Origin: Klebsiella pneumoniae
GTDB taxonomy: Bacteria > Myxococcota_A > UBA796 > SXON01
Direction of reading: 5' to 3'
DNA: 47,757 nucleotides
NCBI GenBank assembly: GCA_945867435.1
Contig: CAMBIK010000004.1
Location: 1 to 47,757, forward strand
A model generated the notes under the pieces. The model was given only the letters and a program-made list of their open reading frames with translations. It did not search any database and had not been told where the DNA came from. A program made the position numbers and the translations under genes. This document shows, in pieces, positions 1-8,898 of the stretch. Position 1 is the stretch's first letter. Each line of letters starts with the position of its first letter.

Positions 1-390
<390 letters not shown>

Positions 391-404
391 TAATCCTGGT
401 CCGC

Positions 405-424
405 GTTTCGTGGCTAAACGAAAC
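405..424 (-). other. Leader hairpin just upstream of mature 16S
   Basis: Positions 405-411 (GTTTCGT) and 418-424 (ACGAAAC) form a perfect 7-bp stem with a 6-nt loop. It lies about 15 nt upstream of the predicted mature 16S 5' end, in the transcribed leader. It could be part of the precursor processing structure, but the 3' partner of the usual long processing stem is outside the window. Confidence 0.45.
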
Positions 425-468
425 TTCAGACTCAATCTCTATTTGAACTTTCGAAACTGCTACCAATA

Positions 469-479
469 TTTCAAAGACC
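469..479 (-). promoter_or_regulatory. boxA-like rRNA antitermination element
   Basis: The minus strand reads GGTCTTTGAAA in the 16S leader. This resembles the boxA element (TGCTCTTTAACA in E. coli) that recruits NusB/NusE for rRNA antitermination. Position, strand and core TCTTT fit. A small GC stem (CCGAC/GTCGG) lies immediately upstream. The assignment rests on motif and location only. Confidence 0.5.
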
Positions 480-528
480 GACCGGCAGTCGGGACAGCTT
501 TCGTTGTCCTCTTCCCGGAGCCCGCGGG

Positions 529-555
529 GTTATCCCTTTGGGTGGTGGGCGTCAA
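529..555 (-). promoter_or_regulatory. Candidate rRNA promoter, proximal
   Basis: On the minus strand a TTGACG -35 (complement of 550-555) follows an A-rich stretch (AAAGAAAAA) that looks like an UP element. A weak GATAAC-type -10 lies about 15-17 bp further on (near 528-534). This stands about 140 bp upstream of the 16S 5' end, a usual place for an rrn promoter. The -10 is poor, so the exact hexamer is uncertain. Confidence 0.5.
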
Positions 556-614
556 CTTTTTCTTTCGAAAGGTTGCTGCCGCCGAGGCGTTGGGGCCATC
601 CCCGCCGCGCTGCC

Positions 615-643
615 CATATGGCTCGTGGGCGCGCGGGCGTCAA
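615..643 (-). promoter_or_regulatory. Candidate rRNA promoter, distal
   Basis: The minus strand has TTGACG (complement of 638-643), a 17-bp spacer and CATATG (615-620). The -35 begins only 19 bp after the stop codon of the upstream lipoprotein gene. I see no clear intrinsic terminator between that gene and the rRNA promoters, so operon read-through into rrn is possible. Confidence 0.45.
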
Positions 644-661
644 GGCTTATCGTGCGATTGA

Positions 662-2794
662 TCAGTCCTGCTCGGACTCGTCGGTTGCCGTAGTACACTC
701 CGGGTCGAGGGCATCCGTGAGGTTGTCCCCATCGTTGTCCAGACCGTCGTTGCACGCCGAAGTGCTCAGCGCCTCTTCCACGATTCCTGCCAGGCAGTCG
801 GGGTCGGCGGCATCCACCCATCCGTCCCCGTCGTTGTCCACGCCATCGACGCAGCCGTCGGGCTGGGACTCGTTGTCGCCGCGAGCGCACTCGGCGTCGT
901 CGGAGTCCTCCGCGCCGTCGTTGTCGTCGTCGAGATTGTTGTCGCAGTTCGACTCGTCGCCGTCCCCAGCGTTCGCGCAGGCGTCATCTGCGGCATCGGC
1001 ATCGCCATCGCCGTCGTTGTCGACACCGTCGCTGCACGCTGTGGTGCCCCGCACGCCGAGCTCGTCAAGCCCGGCCGCGCACTCGGGGTCCTTGTCATCC
1101 ACCCACCCGTCGCCGTCGTTGTCCTCGCAATCGTGGCAGGCGTCGTCGGTCGGGTTGGTCCACTCCGTGAAGCCGAAATCGCCCGTGACGTACGCGAAGA
1201 CCATCGGCCCCACGTCGGTCTGGAGGGTGTACTCGGTCACGCGTTGGACCTCGATGAACATGTAGCCGTAGTGGTCGTCCACCCCAGGCTCGATGAGGCC
1301 CCCGCCCAGGCCTCCCGCGGAAGGAAACTTGATCGAGGGGAGTTGGTACATCACGCTGGCGGGGATGGTGACCTGGGAGCGGGTTTCGGGCCGACCATCG
1401 GTACCGGTAGTTTCGTAGGTGTCGTATTCATCGGGAACCGTGATCGTGGCCCGCACGGGCGTGCTGATCCCGCCGAACCACCCGAGGGAGAGTTCGCTGA
1501 GCGACACGCGCACATAGGTGCGCACGCCGAGCACCTCTTCGTCGAGGTCGGGGTATTCCACTTCGCTCACGGGCCATTCAAAGGTGATGGCGCCGTCCGC
1601 GAGATCTTCGGTGCGGCCCGAATCGTCGAAGCAGTGCTGCATCGTGCCGTAGGCGGCCCACACATCCTGCGCGCCCAATCGCCCATCAGTGAAGACCTCT
1701 TCGTAGCCTTCGGTGTTGTAGACCACGAGGGGTTCAGGCAGGACTAGGGCAACGGTTCCCAACCCCACATCTGGCAGGTGGAGTTCGACATCGGCCGGCT
1801 TCAAGCTGCGGTTGTTCGCCTCGAAGAAGTTATGATCGATGGGCCAATCGGAGGCGTACACGTAGTCGGGCACGCCCACCGACGAATCGCGCTGGCAGAA
1901 GTTGAGTGTGTCGGGGGCGTAGTAGGTGCCGTCCTCGCACGCCTCATTCTTGGAATCGGACACCAGGGGAAGCCCGCTACCCGTAAGGTTCACAGCCGCG
2001 GGGAAGGCTTCTTCGCCACCGCCGTAGCGGTAGGAAGCAGTTTCCGCCAAGTCCACGCAATACCCGTCCGCCTCGGACCAGTAGTCGTTGGTGATGCTGA
2101 CACGCCCGAGGTCAACGCGGAAATCTTCCAAACCGCCCAGGTAGGGGGCCTCTCCGGGGCGTTCCACACGCCACTCGCCATCGGCGAGATCCGACGCACC
2201 GCTCCACCCCTGGGTGCCAGCGTGCAGCCGCTCTGTGGCGAATTCGATGGCTTCCGCTGCCCCGGCCAGGCCTGTGGACCCGAGGTAGGCGAAGGTCTGG
2301 CAATCGGTAAAGTTGCCCTTGCCATAGGTGTCTTCGAGGCGGGGAGAGAGGCCGCCAAAGCAGCTTTCCCAGTAGTTGGACACCAGCACATAGCCGACCT
2401 GGCCTTGGGTGCCCTGCCCGCTGCCCTCCACGACGTCGTCGCCCATGTTGTAGGTGAACTCGCCGGAATCAAAGCCTGTCGATGTCGCGACGCGAACGGC
2501 CACGGTACCGCCGCCGACAGGTCCGGGAGGGACCACGACCGTGATCGACCCATCCTCGATTTCCGTAATCACGGCGTTTTTGGAGCCGAACTGCACCATC
2601 ACTCGGTCCGCATCGGACCCGAAGCCCGAGCCCTTGATGACGGCTACCTGGCCGCTGACGTTGCCGGCCTGTTCGTTTTCATCCACGGAGCCCACCGACG
2701 GAGGATCCCAGGTCCCTTCGTAGTAATCGACGGGCGCGACGATCCCGCTGCAGGCGGACAGGAACAAGAGAGGTGGAAACGAGAGGGACTTCAT
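662..2794 (-). CDS. Lipoprotein with IPT/TIG domain and C-terminal calcium-loop (MopE-like) repeats
   Basis: A 710-aa predicted lipoprotein. The ATG at 2794 is chosen because GAGGAG lies 8 nt upstream; a GTG three codons earlier touches that ribosome site. The signal peptide ends in a lipobox (LSAC, Cys15). Residues ~45-115 resemble an IPT/TIG Ig-like fold. The middle ~400 residues are unrecognised. The last ~150 residues hold five acidic Cys-rich repeats of the type CxDGVDNDGDGWVDAADPDC, as in Ca/Cu-binding MopE-type proteins of myxobacteria and methanotrophs. It is the last gene of the 8808-662 operon and starts 5 nt after its neighbour ends. It is probably anchored in the outer membrane and exposed; the ligand is unknown. 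Confidence 0.85.
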   Translation of the reverse strand: MKSLSFPPLLFLSACSGIVAPVDYYEGTWDPPSVGSVDENEQAGNVSGQVAVIKGSGFGSDADRVMVQFGSKNAVITEIEDGSITVVVPPGPVGGGTVAVRVATSTGFDSGEFTYNMGDDVVEGSGQGTQGQVGYVLVSNYWESCFGGLSPRLEDTYGKGNFTDCQTFAYLGSTGLAGAAEAIEFATERLHAGTQGWSGASDLADGEWRVERPGEAPYLGGLEDFRVDLGRVSITNDYWSEADGYCVDLAETASYRYGGGEEAFPAAVNLTGSGLPLVSDSKNEACEDGTYYAPDTLNFCQRDSSVGVPDYVYASDWPIDHNFFEANNRSLKPADVELHLPDVGLGTVALVLPEPLVVYNTEGYEEVFTDGRLGAQDVWAAYGTMQHCFDDSGRTEDLADGAITFEWPVSEVEYPDLDEEVLGVRTYVRVSLSELSLGWFGGISTPVRATITVPDEYDTYETTGTDGRPETRSQVTIPASVMYQLPSIKFPSAGGLGGGLIEPGVDDHYGYMFIEVQRVTEYTLQTDVGPMVFAYVTGDFGFTEWTNPTDDACHDCEDNDGDGWVDDKDPECAAGLDELGVRGTTACSDGVDNDGDGDADAADDACANAGDGDESNCDNNLDDDNDGAEDSDDAECARGDNESQPDGCVDGVDNDGDGWVDAADPDCLAGIVEEALSTSACNDGLDNDGDNLTDALDPECTTATDESEQD

Positions 2795-2799
2795 GGGGA

Positions 2800-4287
2800 T
2801 CACTCCTCGAACCAGAAGCGACCGATGTCGATTGCGCGAGAGGCAACCTTGATCGGGCTGATCACCTTGCGGTAACCATAGTTGTCCATGGCATCTGGAA
2901 CCTCGACCTCGGCCTCAGTGGAGCGCCCGAAGTAGAACACCACGCCTTCGCTGCCGTGCGCACGCGCATAGTCAAGCGCATCCTGGACCATGGCGTTGGT
3001 GAGGGCAAACTCGCCATCGTCCTTCATGCGGCAGGTCACTTCCGCCATGTTGTGGAAGGGATCCCCACGCATCGACGTGATGAGATCCCCACCGCCATCG
3101 AGGTAGTTCGGGTCGAAGGTGTAGGCGCCTTCCGCCTCGCAGGCGGTCGGTGCGCGCACGCCATCCGGCGGGTCGATGTCGGGAACGGATTCGCCCCGCA
3201 GGCCGTTCCATTCGGCCTTCACGGACTTCGGAATGGACTCGGACACCAGCTCGGCCTGGTAGTTCGGGTCCTCTCGATCCACTGCGCCCAGGAAGCGGAC
3301 AGCAATGCTCACATATTCGTCGGGGTTCTCCCCGGGTTCCCACCGGAAGGAGACCTTTCCATCTTCGGTGTCCCAGGGGCCGGTGTACATCTGCCCCGCA
3401 TCCGCCTGGGCGGTCATCGCAGCGCCACAATCGCCAGGACCCTGGGGGGCCACGGCGGCCGAGGCGGAGAACGCGAGGCATGTGCTTTGCACGCCATCGG
3501 CCTCCATCGATTGCCCGATCGAATCGTAGCGCGGACCGTTCCATTCAAGCTGAACGCCGCCTGGAAGCTGAGGAACGCGCAACTGCGTGGCCGAGACCAC
3601 CCCGGAGGGCACCGGGATGGACCCAACCGGCGCGTGAGCCGGCACCATGCCGCCAGGAAAGCGGAAGGTGACCTGTTCGCCGGAAGGGAAAGACGCCTTG
3701 TGCACCAGGACCTCATCCATCCTGTCCACCCTGTCCCCTTCCCCGGGGAGAAGCGCGTACATGGGGTTCTGCGTCCACAAATCCAAAGAGTTGTAGTAGG
3801 CGAAGGCACCCTGCGGGTCGGTGGGGTACTGCGCCGGACTGCGGTCCAGACGCAAGCCACCCGTGCCATCTTCCGTGACCAGCTCCATGTAGTCGCCCAC
3901 ATCCACGGTCTTGAACGAGCCGATCGGGCCGGTGGCCTCAAATGTCGTGTAGCAGCTGTCTTCGGCTTCGGGCGGGACAGAGGTGACCCCACCCAGCGAG
4001 TCGGCCGCCGCGAGCTTCTCGGTAAACAGGTAGGAGAACCCGTAGACGGCGGCGTAAGGGGGGGCGAACCCCACCATGTTGGGCCCGACTTCGTCGAACG
4101 AGCCGAGCTGCATCAGCGCCAGCGACAAGCCTCCGCCCGCGAAGTTGACCCAGGAATATTCCACGACACCGCCGTAGGGGGTGGGGGAAGGCCCGATCTG
4201 CTCGGGGTCGTAGCCCACGCCGACGGTCTTCACCGCCACATCCTGGTAATCGGGGGCACACGCCAGTAGTGTGAGGAGAAGCGTCAT
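2800..4287 (-). CDS. Predicted lipoprotein of unknown function
   Basis: A 495-aa protein starting with a very short lipoprotein signal, MTLLLTLLAC (Cys10), with no charged residue before the Cys. The ATG at 4287 follows the upstream stop by 2 nt, with GGTG in ribosome-site position; an ATG three codons earlier is possible. I recognise no family. The body looks beta-rich, with several aromatic and Gly-rich segments and few Cys. It sits between the 1174-aa peptidase/propeller/barrel gene and the calcium-loop lipoprotein gene with almost no spacing, so it is surely co-transcribed and probably a surface partner of them. Confidence 0.75.
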   Translation of the reverse strand: MTLLLTLLACAPDYQDVAVKTVGVGYDPEQIGPSPTPYGGVVEYSWVNFAGGGLSLALMQLGSFDEVGPNMVGFAPPYAAVYGFSYLFTEKLAAADSLGGVTSVPPEAEDSCYTTFEATGPIGSFKTVDVGDYMELVTEDGTGGLRLDRSPAQYPTDPQGAFAYYNSLDLWTQNPMYALLPGEGDRVDRMDEVLVHKASFPSGEQVTFRFPGGMVPAHAPVGSIPVPSGVVSATQLRVPQLPGGVQLEWNGPRYDSIGQSMEADGVQSTCLAFSASAAVAPQGPGDCGAAMTAQADAGQMYTGPWDTEDGKVSFRWEPGENPDEYVSIAVRFLGAVDREDPNYQAELVSESIPKSVKAEWNGLRGESVPDIDPPDGVRAPTACEAEGAYTFDPNYLDGGGDLITSMRGDPFHNMAEVTCRMKDDGEFALTNAMVQDALDYARAHGSEGVVFYFGRSTEAEVEVPDAMDNYGYRKVISPIKVASRAIDIGRFWFEE

Positions 4288-4289
4288 GA

Positions 4290-7200
4290 TCACCATCCCG
4301 TTCCGAGGCCGACGTAGAACCGGAAGCCCGGTGCTTCGACCTCGTTGCTGAGTTCGTCGCCCACCACGCTCTCGGTGGTGTCGGAGATGTCGTCTCCGTT
4401 CACGTCCGCGCTGCCGCGGATCGTGTTGAATCCATAGGAAACGCGGAAGAAGCTGTTCCACCCGTAGTTGTCGAACAGGGTGCTAGTGACACGGATCTCC
4501 GCGCCCGCATCGTACAGCATATAGTTGCCGTTCTTGTGGGCTTCGTCCACAAAGGGGATTTCCCGCCGAACATCCTTCGCATCCGTCGCGACACGCTCGC
4601 CGTACTCGTTGCGATAGAAGGCGCTCGGATCGTCGGGAGGCGCGAAGGACCAGATGTTGCCCGCCGTGCCCATGATCTGGGCCGTGACGTTGTACACATA
4701 GAGCGGACCGACGCGAGCGTTGAGCTCCCGGCGCAGCGGGAAACGGTACGCGAGATTGACCATCGCCATGGTTTCCCCGGACAGACTCTGCTGAGGATAG
4801 CCGGCAAACAGGGTGTTCGGCCGCAGCGTGTTGCTGCCCCAGTAGAAGGGGTGCTGCCCACCGCCGATGAACTCGTCGTTCCGGTCCACGTTGCGGTCCA
4901 TCACGCCCACGTCGATATCAACCTGGAGGGTGTGCTGGTACTTGTTGGCTTGGGTGAGGATGCCACCCCAAGCCGGGACAGGAATCGCCTCGACCCAACG
5001 AATCTCCGCCTTGTTGTAGGCATATGCGTCGAGCAGTTCGCCGTCGTCGACGGTCTTTCCGCCATAGGGCCCATAGACGATGTCGGTGGCCCCGTAGGTG
5101 TAGGTGAGGTCGATGACGCGACCGCCGCGGAGGTTGGCGCCCGTCGCATAGGTGGTGCCGAAGCTGGAGAAGTTCTGGTTTAGCGATACTTCGCCGCCCA
5201 GAACGTATGGCTCATAGTTCGCATCGCCCGTTTGACGGAAGCCGAAGGTCTTCGCGTTCGCGAAGATGCTGGAGCGCCAGGCACGGTTCCACGGGTAGTC
5301 AATCCCGCCGTAGAGGTAGGCGTAGTATTGCTGGTTCTTTCCCTGGAAAATCGACTGATCGCCCGTCGTGGACAGGTCATCGTCTTCATCCAGGAGGTAG
5401 CCGAAGGGGATCTTTGCCTCCCCACCGAGCGCGCCCAACGTAAAGTTCGGATACCAGCCCGAGTACGAATACTGGAGCCTGCCCGACCAGTCTTCGCCGG
5501 CCAAGCCTTCGGCGTACAGGAAGTGGTCTTCGACAAGGTCGCCCACGAAGAGCGCGGCACCCGCCTGCAAGGCCAGATCATCCCGCGCATCGTTGGTGAT
5601 CCGCAAAAGCGGCACGCCGCTCGGGGACATGATCGGCGTCTTGTACGGGACCGGGGTGTACGCGGTCAGGTCTTCCTTGAACTCCAGGGCGGCTTTGACC
5701 GCCACCGGATCCGGATTCATGCCGAAGTCGGCGGTGACATCCTTGTCCAGGAAGTCGGCGCGTTGAACGCCTTCGATCTTGTTCCCGTTGGCGTGGTAGG
5801 CGAGGTAGACGACGCCGCCACGGGGGGTCTCCGCGGGGGCTTCCGCGCCGCCGATGAGGTTGGTGATCTGCAAGACCGCGCCAGTCTCGTGGTTCCAGCG
5901 GTAGATCTGCATGACGCCCGTGCGGTCGGAACAGAAGAGCAGGTCCCCGTTCTTCGTAAACTCGGGGTCGTTGTCCTCCCACCGGTCGAACATCAAAGCG
6001 CGCAGGTTGCCGCCGTCGGCATCCATCAGGTAGATGTCCTGCTGGAACTGGCGGAACATGGAGAGCGCTAGCGTTTTGCCATCGGGCGACCAGTCCACCC
6101 GCTGAAGCCAGGTGCCATCCGCGTAGGTCGTGAGGCGCTTCTTGTCGGAGCCGTCGATGTTGATGGTCACGAGGTTCAGCGTGCCATCGGTGTATTCGAA
6201 GTACGCGACCTTCTTGCCATCGGGAGACACGCTGGGGTCGGTGCCGCGAGCGGTGTTCGGGATCATGTAGCTGCCCAGCGGCACCTTGCCGTACTCCTGA
6301 CCGAGAATCTTGAACGGCTTGGTGCCGGTATAGGTCAGGTTCCCGTCGGTGTGCACGTCGAACGCGATGGGCACGTAGTACAGGTTCTTCCAGTCGTAGC
6401 CATCGGCCTCGACGCGCGTGTGGAAGAGCTGGTTGCCCAAGCGGGCGTCTTCCAGCAAATGCTCGCTGCCGACAAATACTACCGCATCCTTTCCAGGGAC
6501 AAAGTCCCAGTCGTGACCAAACTGCGCGGGCGAGCTCACGCCGGCCGATTGGTGTGCAACCCGCGCGGCCACCCCAGCGTCAGATTGATCGACCCCCGAG
6601 AAGGCGGAGAGCGACGCCTCCGTAATGGGGTTGAGTTCGAGCACCGCAAGGTTGTTCACGCCGAACCACTTCCCGTCGTCCGAGAACTTGGGGTTCATCT
6701 GCCAGCGACCGGTGGCCTCTTTGGCCCTTTCGCGTTCCCGACGCGCCAGGGATTCGCCCGTGACGCCGGTCTTCCGCGCCCAGCGCGGATCGTTGAAGGC
6801 ATCGCGCTCGTCGGGGGTAGAGTATTCCCAGTCATAGGTCTCGAGAGCCAACTCGCGGTGCGCCGTTTCCCCTTCGGCCTTCAAGGCTGAGAACTGGGTA
6901 GTGTACTTCTCGGTCACGAAGGCGCGCCACTCGTCGTAGAGCTGTGGCCCCGGAACGCCGGTGACGGTTTCGAGCACCACGTTCCAGTCGAACTTCACGC
7001 CCTTCTGGTTCTCGAGCGCGAACTGGTTGTACACCTCGTTCCCGAAGCGTTCGCGCAGGTAGAGGCCGAAGCTGTAGCCCTGCTGGTAGCCCCGTTCCCC
7101 ATCCCACCAGCCGTGGGACTGCTGCACGGTTTTCCATTCATCCCAGCTCAGGAGCCGGTCTTCGAGCACGCTCATGCGGATCGTGCGATCGCGGGCGGGG

Positions 7201-7814
7201 GTCCACCAGTTGTAGCCGGACTGATCGGACCAGTACTCGGCCCCGCCTTCGGTCCAGTACCAGGGCTCGTTGTTCCCGATCAGCACTTCCGCGCCGGACA
7301 TCGTGTTGCCCACGCCTTCGTTGTAGAGGGTTCCGATGCTGACGGCCTGCACGCCCTCGGCGATGTTGCTGTTGGCCTTCAATGAGACGACATGCGCGAA
7401 CTCGTGGACGAGCACATCGGGAAGCCAGTCCATTCGGGAACGGGAGCGGTAGAAGTCGCTGCCCGGATTGGCGCTGACTTCGATCCAATCCCAGGAGGGA
7501 ACGGTGAAGCCTTCGAGGTCATCCCCCTGGTTCAGGATGACGATGTGGACGCGCTCCTTGAGGTAGTAGTTGAACTCCGCACACATGCGCGGAAACATCT
7601 CTTCCGCGATCTTGGCGGAGCGCTGGGCGGTCCACTTTGCGGTGAGGTAGTGCTCGTTGTTCTCGGCCTTTCGGCTCTGCGGGTAGTGGACGACGAAGTG
7701 CTCGGTTTCGATCGAGTACCAGTCCAGATCGGGATGGTTCTGCTCGAACACGTTCTTGGCGAGCGCCGTGGCCGGAGCGAGGAGGATGGCGGACAACAGG
7801 AGGGAGCGCAACAT
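4290..7814 (-). CDS. Peptidase-MA-like / TolB-type propeller / outer-membrane barrel protein
   Basis: A 1174-aa exported protein with signal peptide MLRSLLLSAILLAPATALA. Residues ~30-310 resemble a gluzincin (peptidase MA) domain: zinc motif HEFAH at 137-141 and TEGGAE with Glu189 as likely third ligand. Residues ~370-680 carry TolB/PD40 propeller repeats (SVSPDGKKVAYF, WSPDGKTLALS, LMDADGGN). From ~750 the sequence alternates like a beta-barrel and ends in Trp, a typical C-terminal signal for outer-membrane insertion. A zinc peptidase, propeller and barrel in one chain suggests a surface or periplasmic protein-processing machine. It lies 1 nt after the 330-aa barrel gene. Domain limits are read by eye; catalysis is unproven, although the zinc motif is intact. 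Confidence 0.85.
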   Translation of the reverse strand: MLRSLLLSAILLAPATALAKNVFEQNHPDLDWYSIETEHFVVHYPQSRKAENNEHYLTAKWTAQRSAKIAEEMFPRMCAEFNYYLKERVHIVILNQGDDLEGFTVPSWDWIEVSANPGSDFYRSRSRMDWLPDVLVHEFAHVVSLKANSNIAEGVQAVSIGTLYNEGVGNTMSGAEVLIGNNEPWYWTEGGAEYWSDQSGYNWWTPARDRTIRMSVLEDRLLSWDEWKTVQQSHGWWDGERGYQQGYSFGLYLRERFGNEVYNQFALENQKGVKFDWNVVLETVTGVPGPQLYDEWRAFVTEKYTTQFSALKAEGETAHRELALETYDWEYSTPDERDAFNDPRWARKTGVTGESLARRERERAKEATGRWQMNPKFSDDGKWFGVNNLAVLELNPITEASLSAFSGVDQSDAGVAARVAHQSAGVSSPAQFGHDWDFVPGKDAVVFVGSEHLLEDARLGNQLFHTRVEADGYDWKNLYYVPIAFDVHTDGNLTYTGTKPFKILGQEYGKVPLGSYMIPNTARGTDPSVSPDGKKVAYFEYTDGTLNLVTINIDGSDKKRLTTYADGTWLQRVDWSPDGKTLALSMFRQFQQDIYLMDADGGNLRALMFDRWEDNDPEFTKNGDLLFCSDRTGVMQIYRWNHETGAVLQITNLIGGAEAPAETPRGGVVYLAYHANGNKIEGVQRADFLDKDVTADFGMNPDPVAVKAALEFKEDLTAYTPVPYKTPIMSPSGVPLLRITNDARDDLALQAGAALFVGDLVEDHFLYAEGLAGEDWSGRLQYSYSGWYPNFTLGALGGEAKIPFGYLLDEDDDLSTTGDQSIFQGKNQQYYAYLYGGIDYPWNRAWRSSIFANAKTFGFRQTGDANYEPYVLGGEVSLNQNFSSFGTTYATGANLRGGRVIDLTYTYGATDIVYGPYGGKTVDDGELLDAYAYNKAEIRWVEAIPVPAWGGILTQANKYQHTLQVDIDVGVMDRNVDRNDEFIGGGQHPFYWGSNTLRPNTLFAGYPQQSLSGETMAMVNLAYRFPLRRELNARVGPLYVYNVTAQIMGTAGNIWSFAPPDDPSAFYRNEYGERVATDAKDVRREIPFVDEAHKNGNYMLYDAGAEIRVTSTLFDNYGWNSFFRVSYGFNTIRGSADVNGDDISDTTESVVGDELSNEVEAPGFRFYVGLGTGW

Positions 7815-7815
7815 G

Positions 7816-8808
7816 TCAGTACCGCAGCTCCACGCTACCGCTGAAGGTCACGCCCCGGGTGGGCGAGAGGCTCTCCAACGGAAAGTAGGTTAGATCTTCG
7901 CCACGAATGGGCACGCTGGCGGAAGCCAGGATGTCCACGCCGCGGGTGGCATTCACGATGACGCCGCCGCCCGCATCGAGCGACCAGCCATCGGACCCTG
8001 CAATGGAATCCAAGTTCTCATCCCAGAACACGCCGCCGGATGTGGTTCCGAGCGCGCCTTCGAACCAGCGACGGTAGACCGCATCGGCGTGGATGGCCAC
8101 GGGCCCCAGCTGGACCATCGGGGAAAGTTCCGCGCGCACCTCGCTCCCCGGCTTGAAGCGGCCGGCGAACTGGTACTGGTCGACTTCCACGACGAACTGG
8201 GAGACCCCGGAGAAGCGGTGAACGTAGCCAAGCGCGGCTTCGACCGCGATGGGCCCCATCTGCCTTTTCCCGCGGAGGAATGCGGCAAGATCTGCCTGCC
8301 CGCTGCTCATCGGGAAGGTGGAGACCGTGTTCGGGCCACCGACGAAGGTGCCCGCGGTTTCCTGGCCGGTCGGCATCTTGTATTGAAGGTCGAGCGCCAC
8401 GGAGGTGGTGGGAATAGCCCGGTTGAACAACTCCAACTTCCAGCCGAAACGCGGTTCCCCGACGCCGAAGCCGCTGGTGTTGGTGCCGAGCTCGTCGTTG
8501 TACAGCTGCACATAGTGGAACGGGATGTGCCAGTAGAATTCGGCCGATCGGCTGATTCCGTACCGGATGTCGAGGCGCTCGGTGGTGTAGAGCCACTTGG
8601 CACTACTCCACGCAAGGGCTTCGCCCTCGGCGCCCCAGGCCCCGTCGGCGATCTTCTGATCGTAGCCGAAGGAGGCTTCGAGCCACCCCTTGCCGATCAC
8701 AAGTGGGCGTTCGACCTCGACCGCCGACAGCGGTGCCCGCATGGTTTTGGTCTGAAAGCCAGCGGCCTCAGCCTGAGGGAAGACAAACAGCGCAGAGAGC
8801 AGCCACAT
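7816..8808 (-). CDS. Outer-membrane beta-barrel protein
   Basis: A 330-aa protein and first gene of the minus-strand envelope operon. The ATG at 8808 gives an uncharged signal peptide, MWLLSALFVFPQAEA. The reading frame stays open far upstream, but that part lies opposite the nucleotidase gene and is not coding. The mature protein has alternating hydrophobic/polar strands rich in Gly, Tyr and Trp and ends in SVELRY, an aromatic-terminated barrel signal. It resembles general transporter-type barrels (MetA-pathway/phenol-degradation type), but no family is certain. The next gene starts 1 nt after its stop. Confidence 0.8.
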   Translation of the reverse strand: MWLLSALFVFPQAEAAGFQTKTMRAPLSAVEVERPLVIGKGWLEASFGYDQKIADGAWGAEGEALAWSSAKWLYTTERLDIRYGISRSAEFYWHIPFHYVQLYNDELGTNTSGFGVGEPRFGWKLELFNRAIPTTSVALDLQYKMPTGQETAGTFVGGPNTVSTFPMSSGQADLAAFLRGKRQMGPIAVEAALGYVHRFSGVSQFVVEVDQYQFAGRFKPGSEVRAELSPMVQLGPVAIHADAVYRRWFEGALGTTSGGVFWDENLDSIAGSDGWSLDAGGGVIVNATRGVDILASASVPIRGEDLTYFPLESLSPTRGVTFSGSVELRY

Positions 8809-8834
8809 TGTGACCGTACCTCGGGAAACGGGGC

Positions 8835-8864
8835 CATAGAACACGCTGCGCGCCCGACTGTCAA
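8835..8864 (-). promoter_or_regulatory. Sigma70-type promoter of the envelope operon
   Basis: The minus strand has a perfect -35 TTGACA (complement of 8859-8864). After 17-18 bp comes a weak -10, TTCTAT or TCTATG (8835-8841). It lies about 30 bp upstream of the ATG at 8808, in the 90-bp gap between divergent genes, and would drive the 8808-662 operon. No comparably good promoter is seen for the plus-strand nucleotidase gene. Confidence 0.6.
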
Positions 8865-8898
8865 CCCCCAAGACGCGAGGTTCACGAGTTGCCGCGGA

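Noticed and set aside
700-1130. Regularly spaced repeats that could suggest a CRISPR array
   Set aside because: They are degenerate, in frame, and encode DNDGDG calcium loops; there are no conserved repeat units with unique spacers.
1778-4269. Long plus-strand frames (365 and 498 aa) opposite the lipoprotein genes
   Set aside because: They mirror the minus-strand genes, have no domain pattern or signal peptide, and are typical antisense frames of high-GC DNA.
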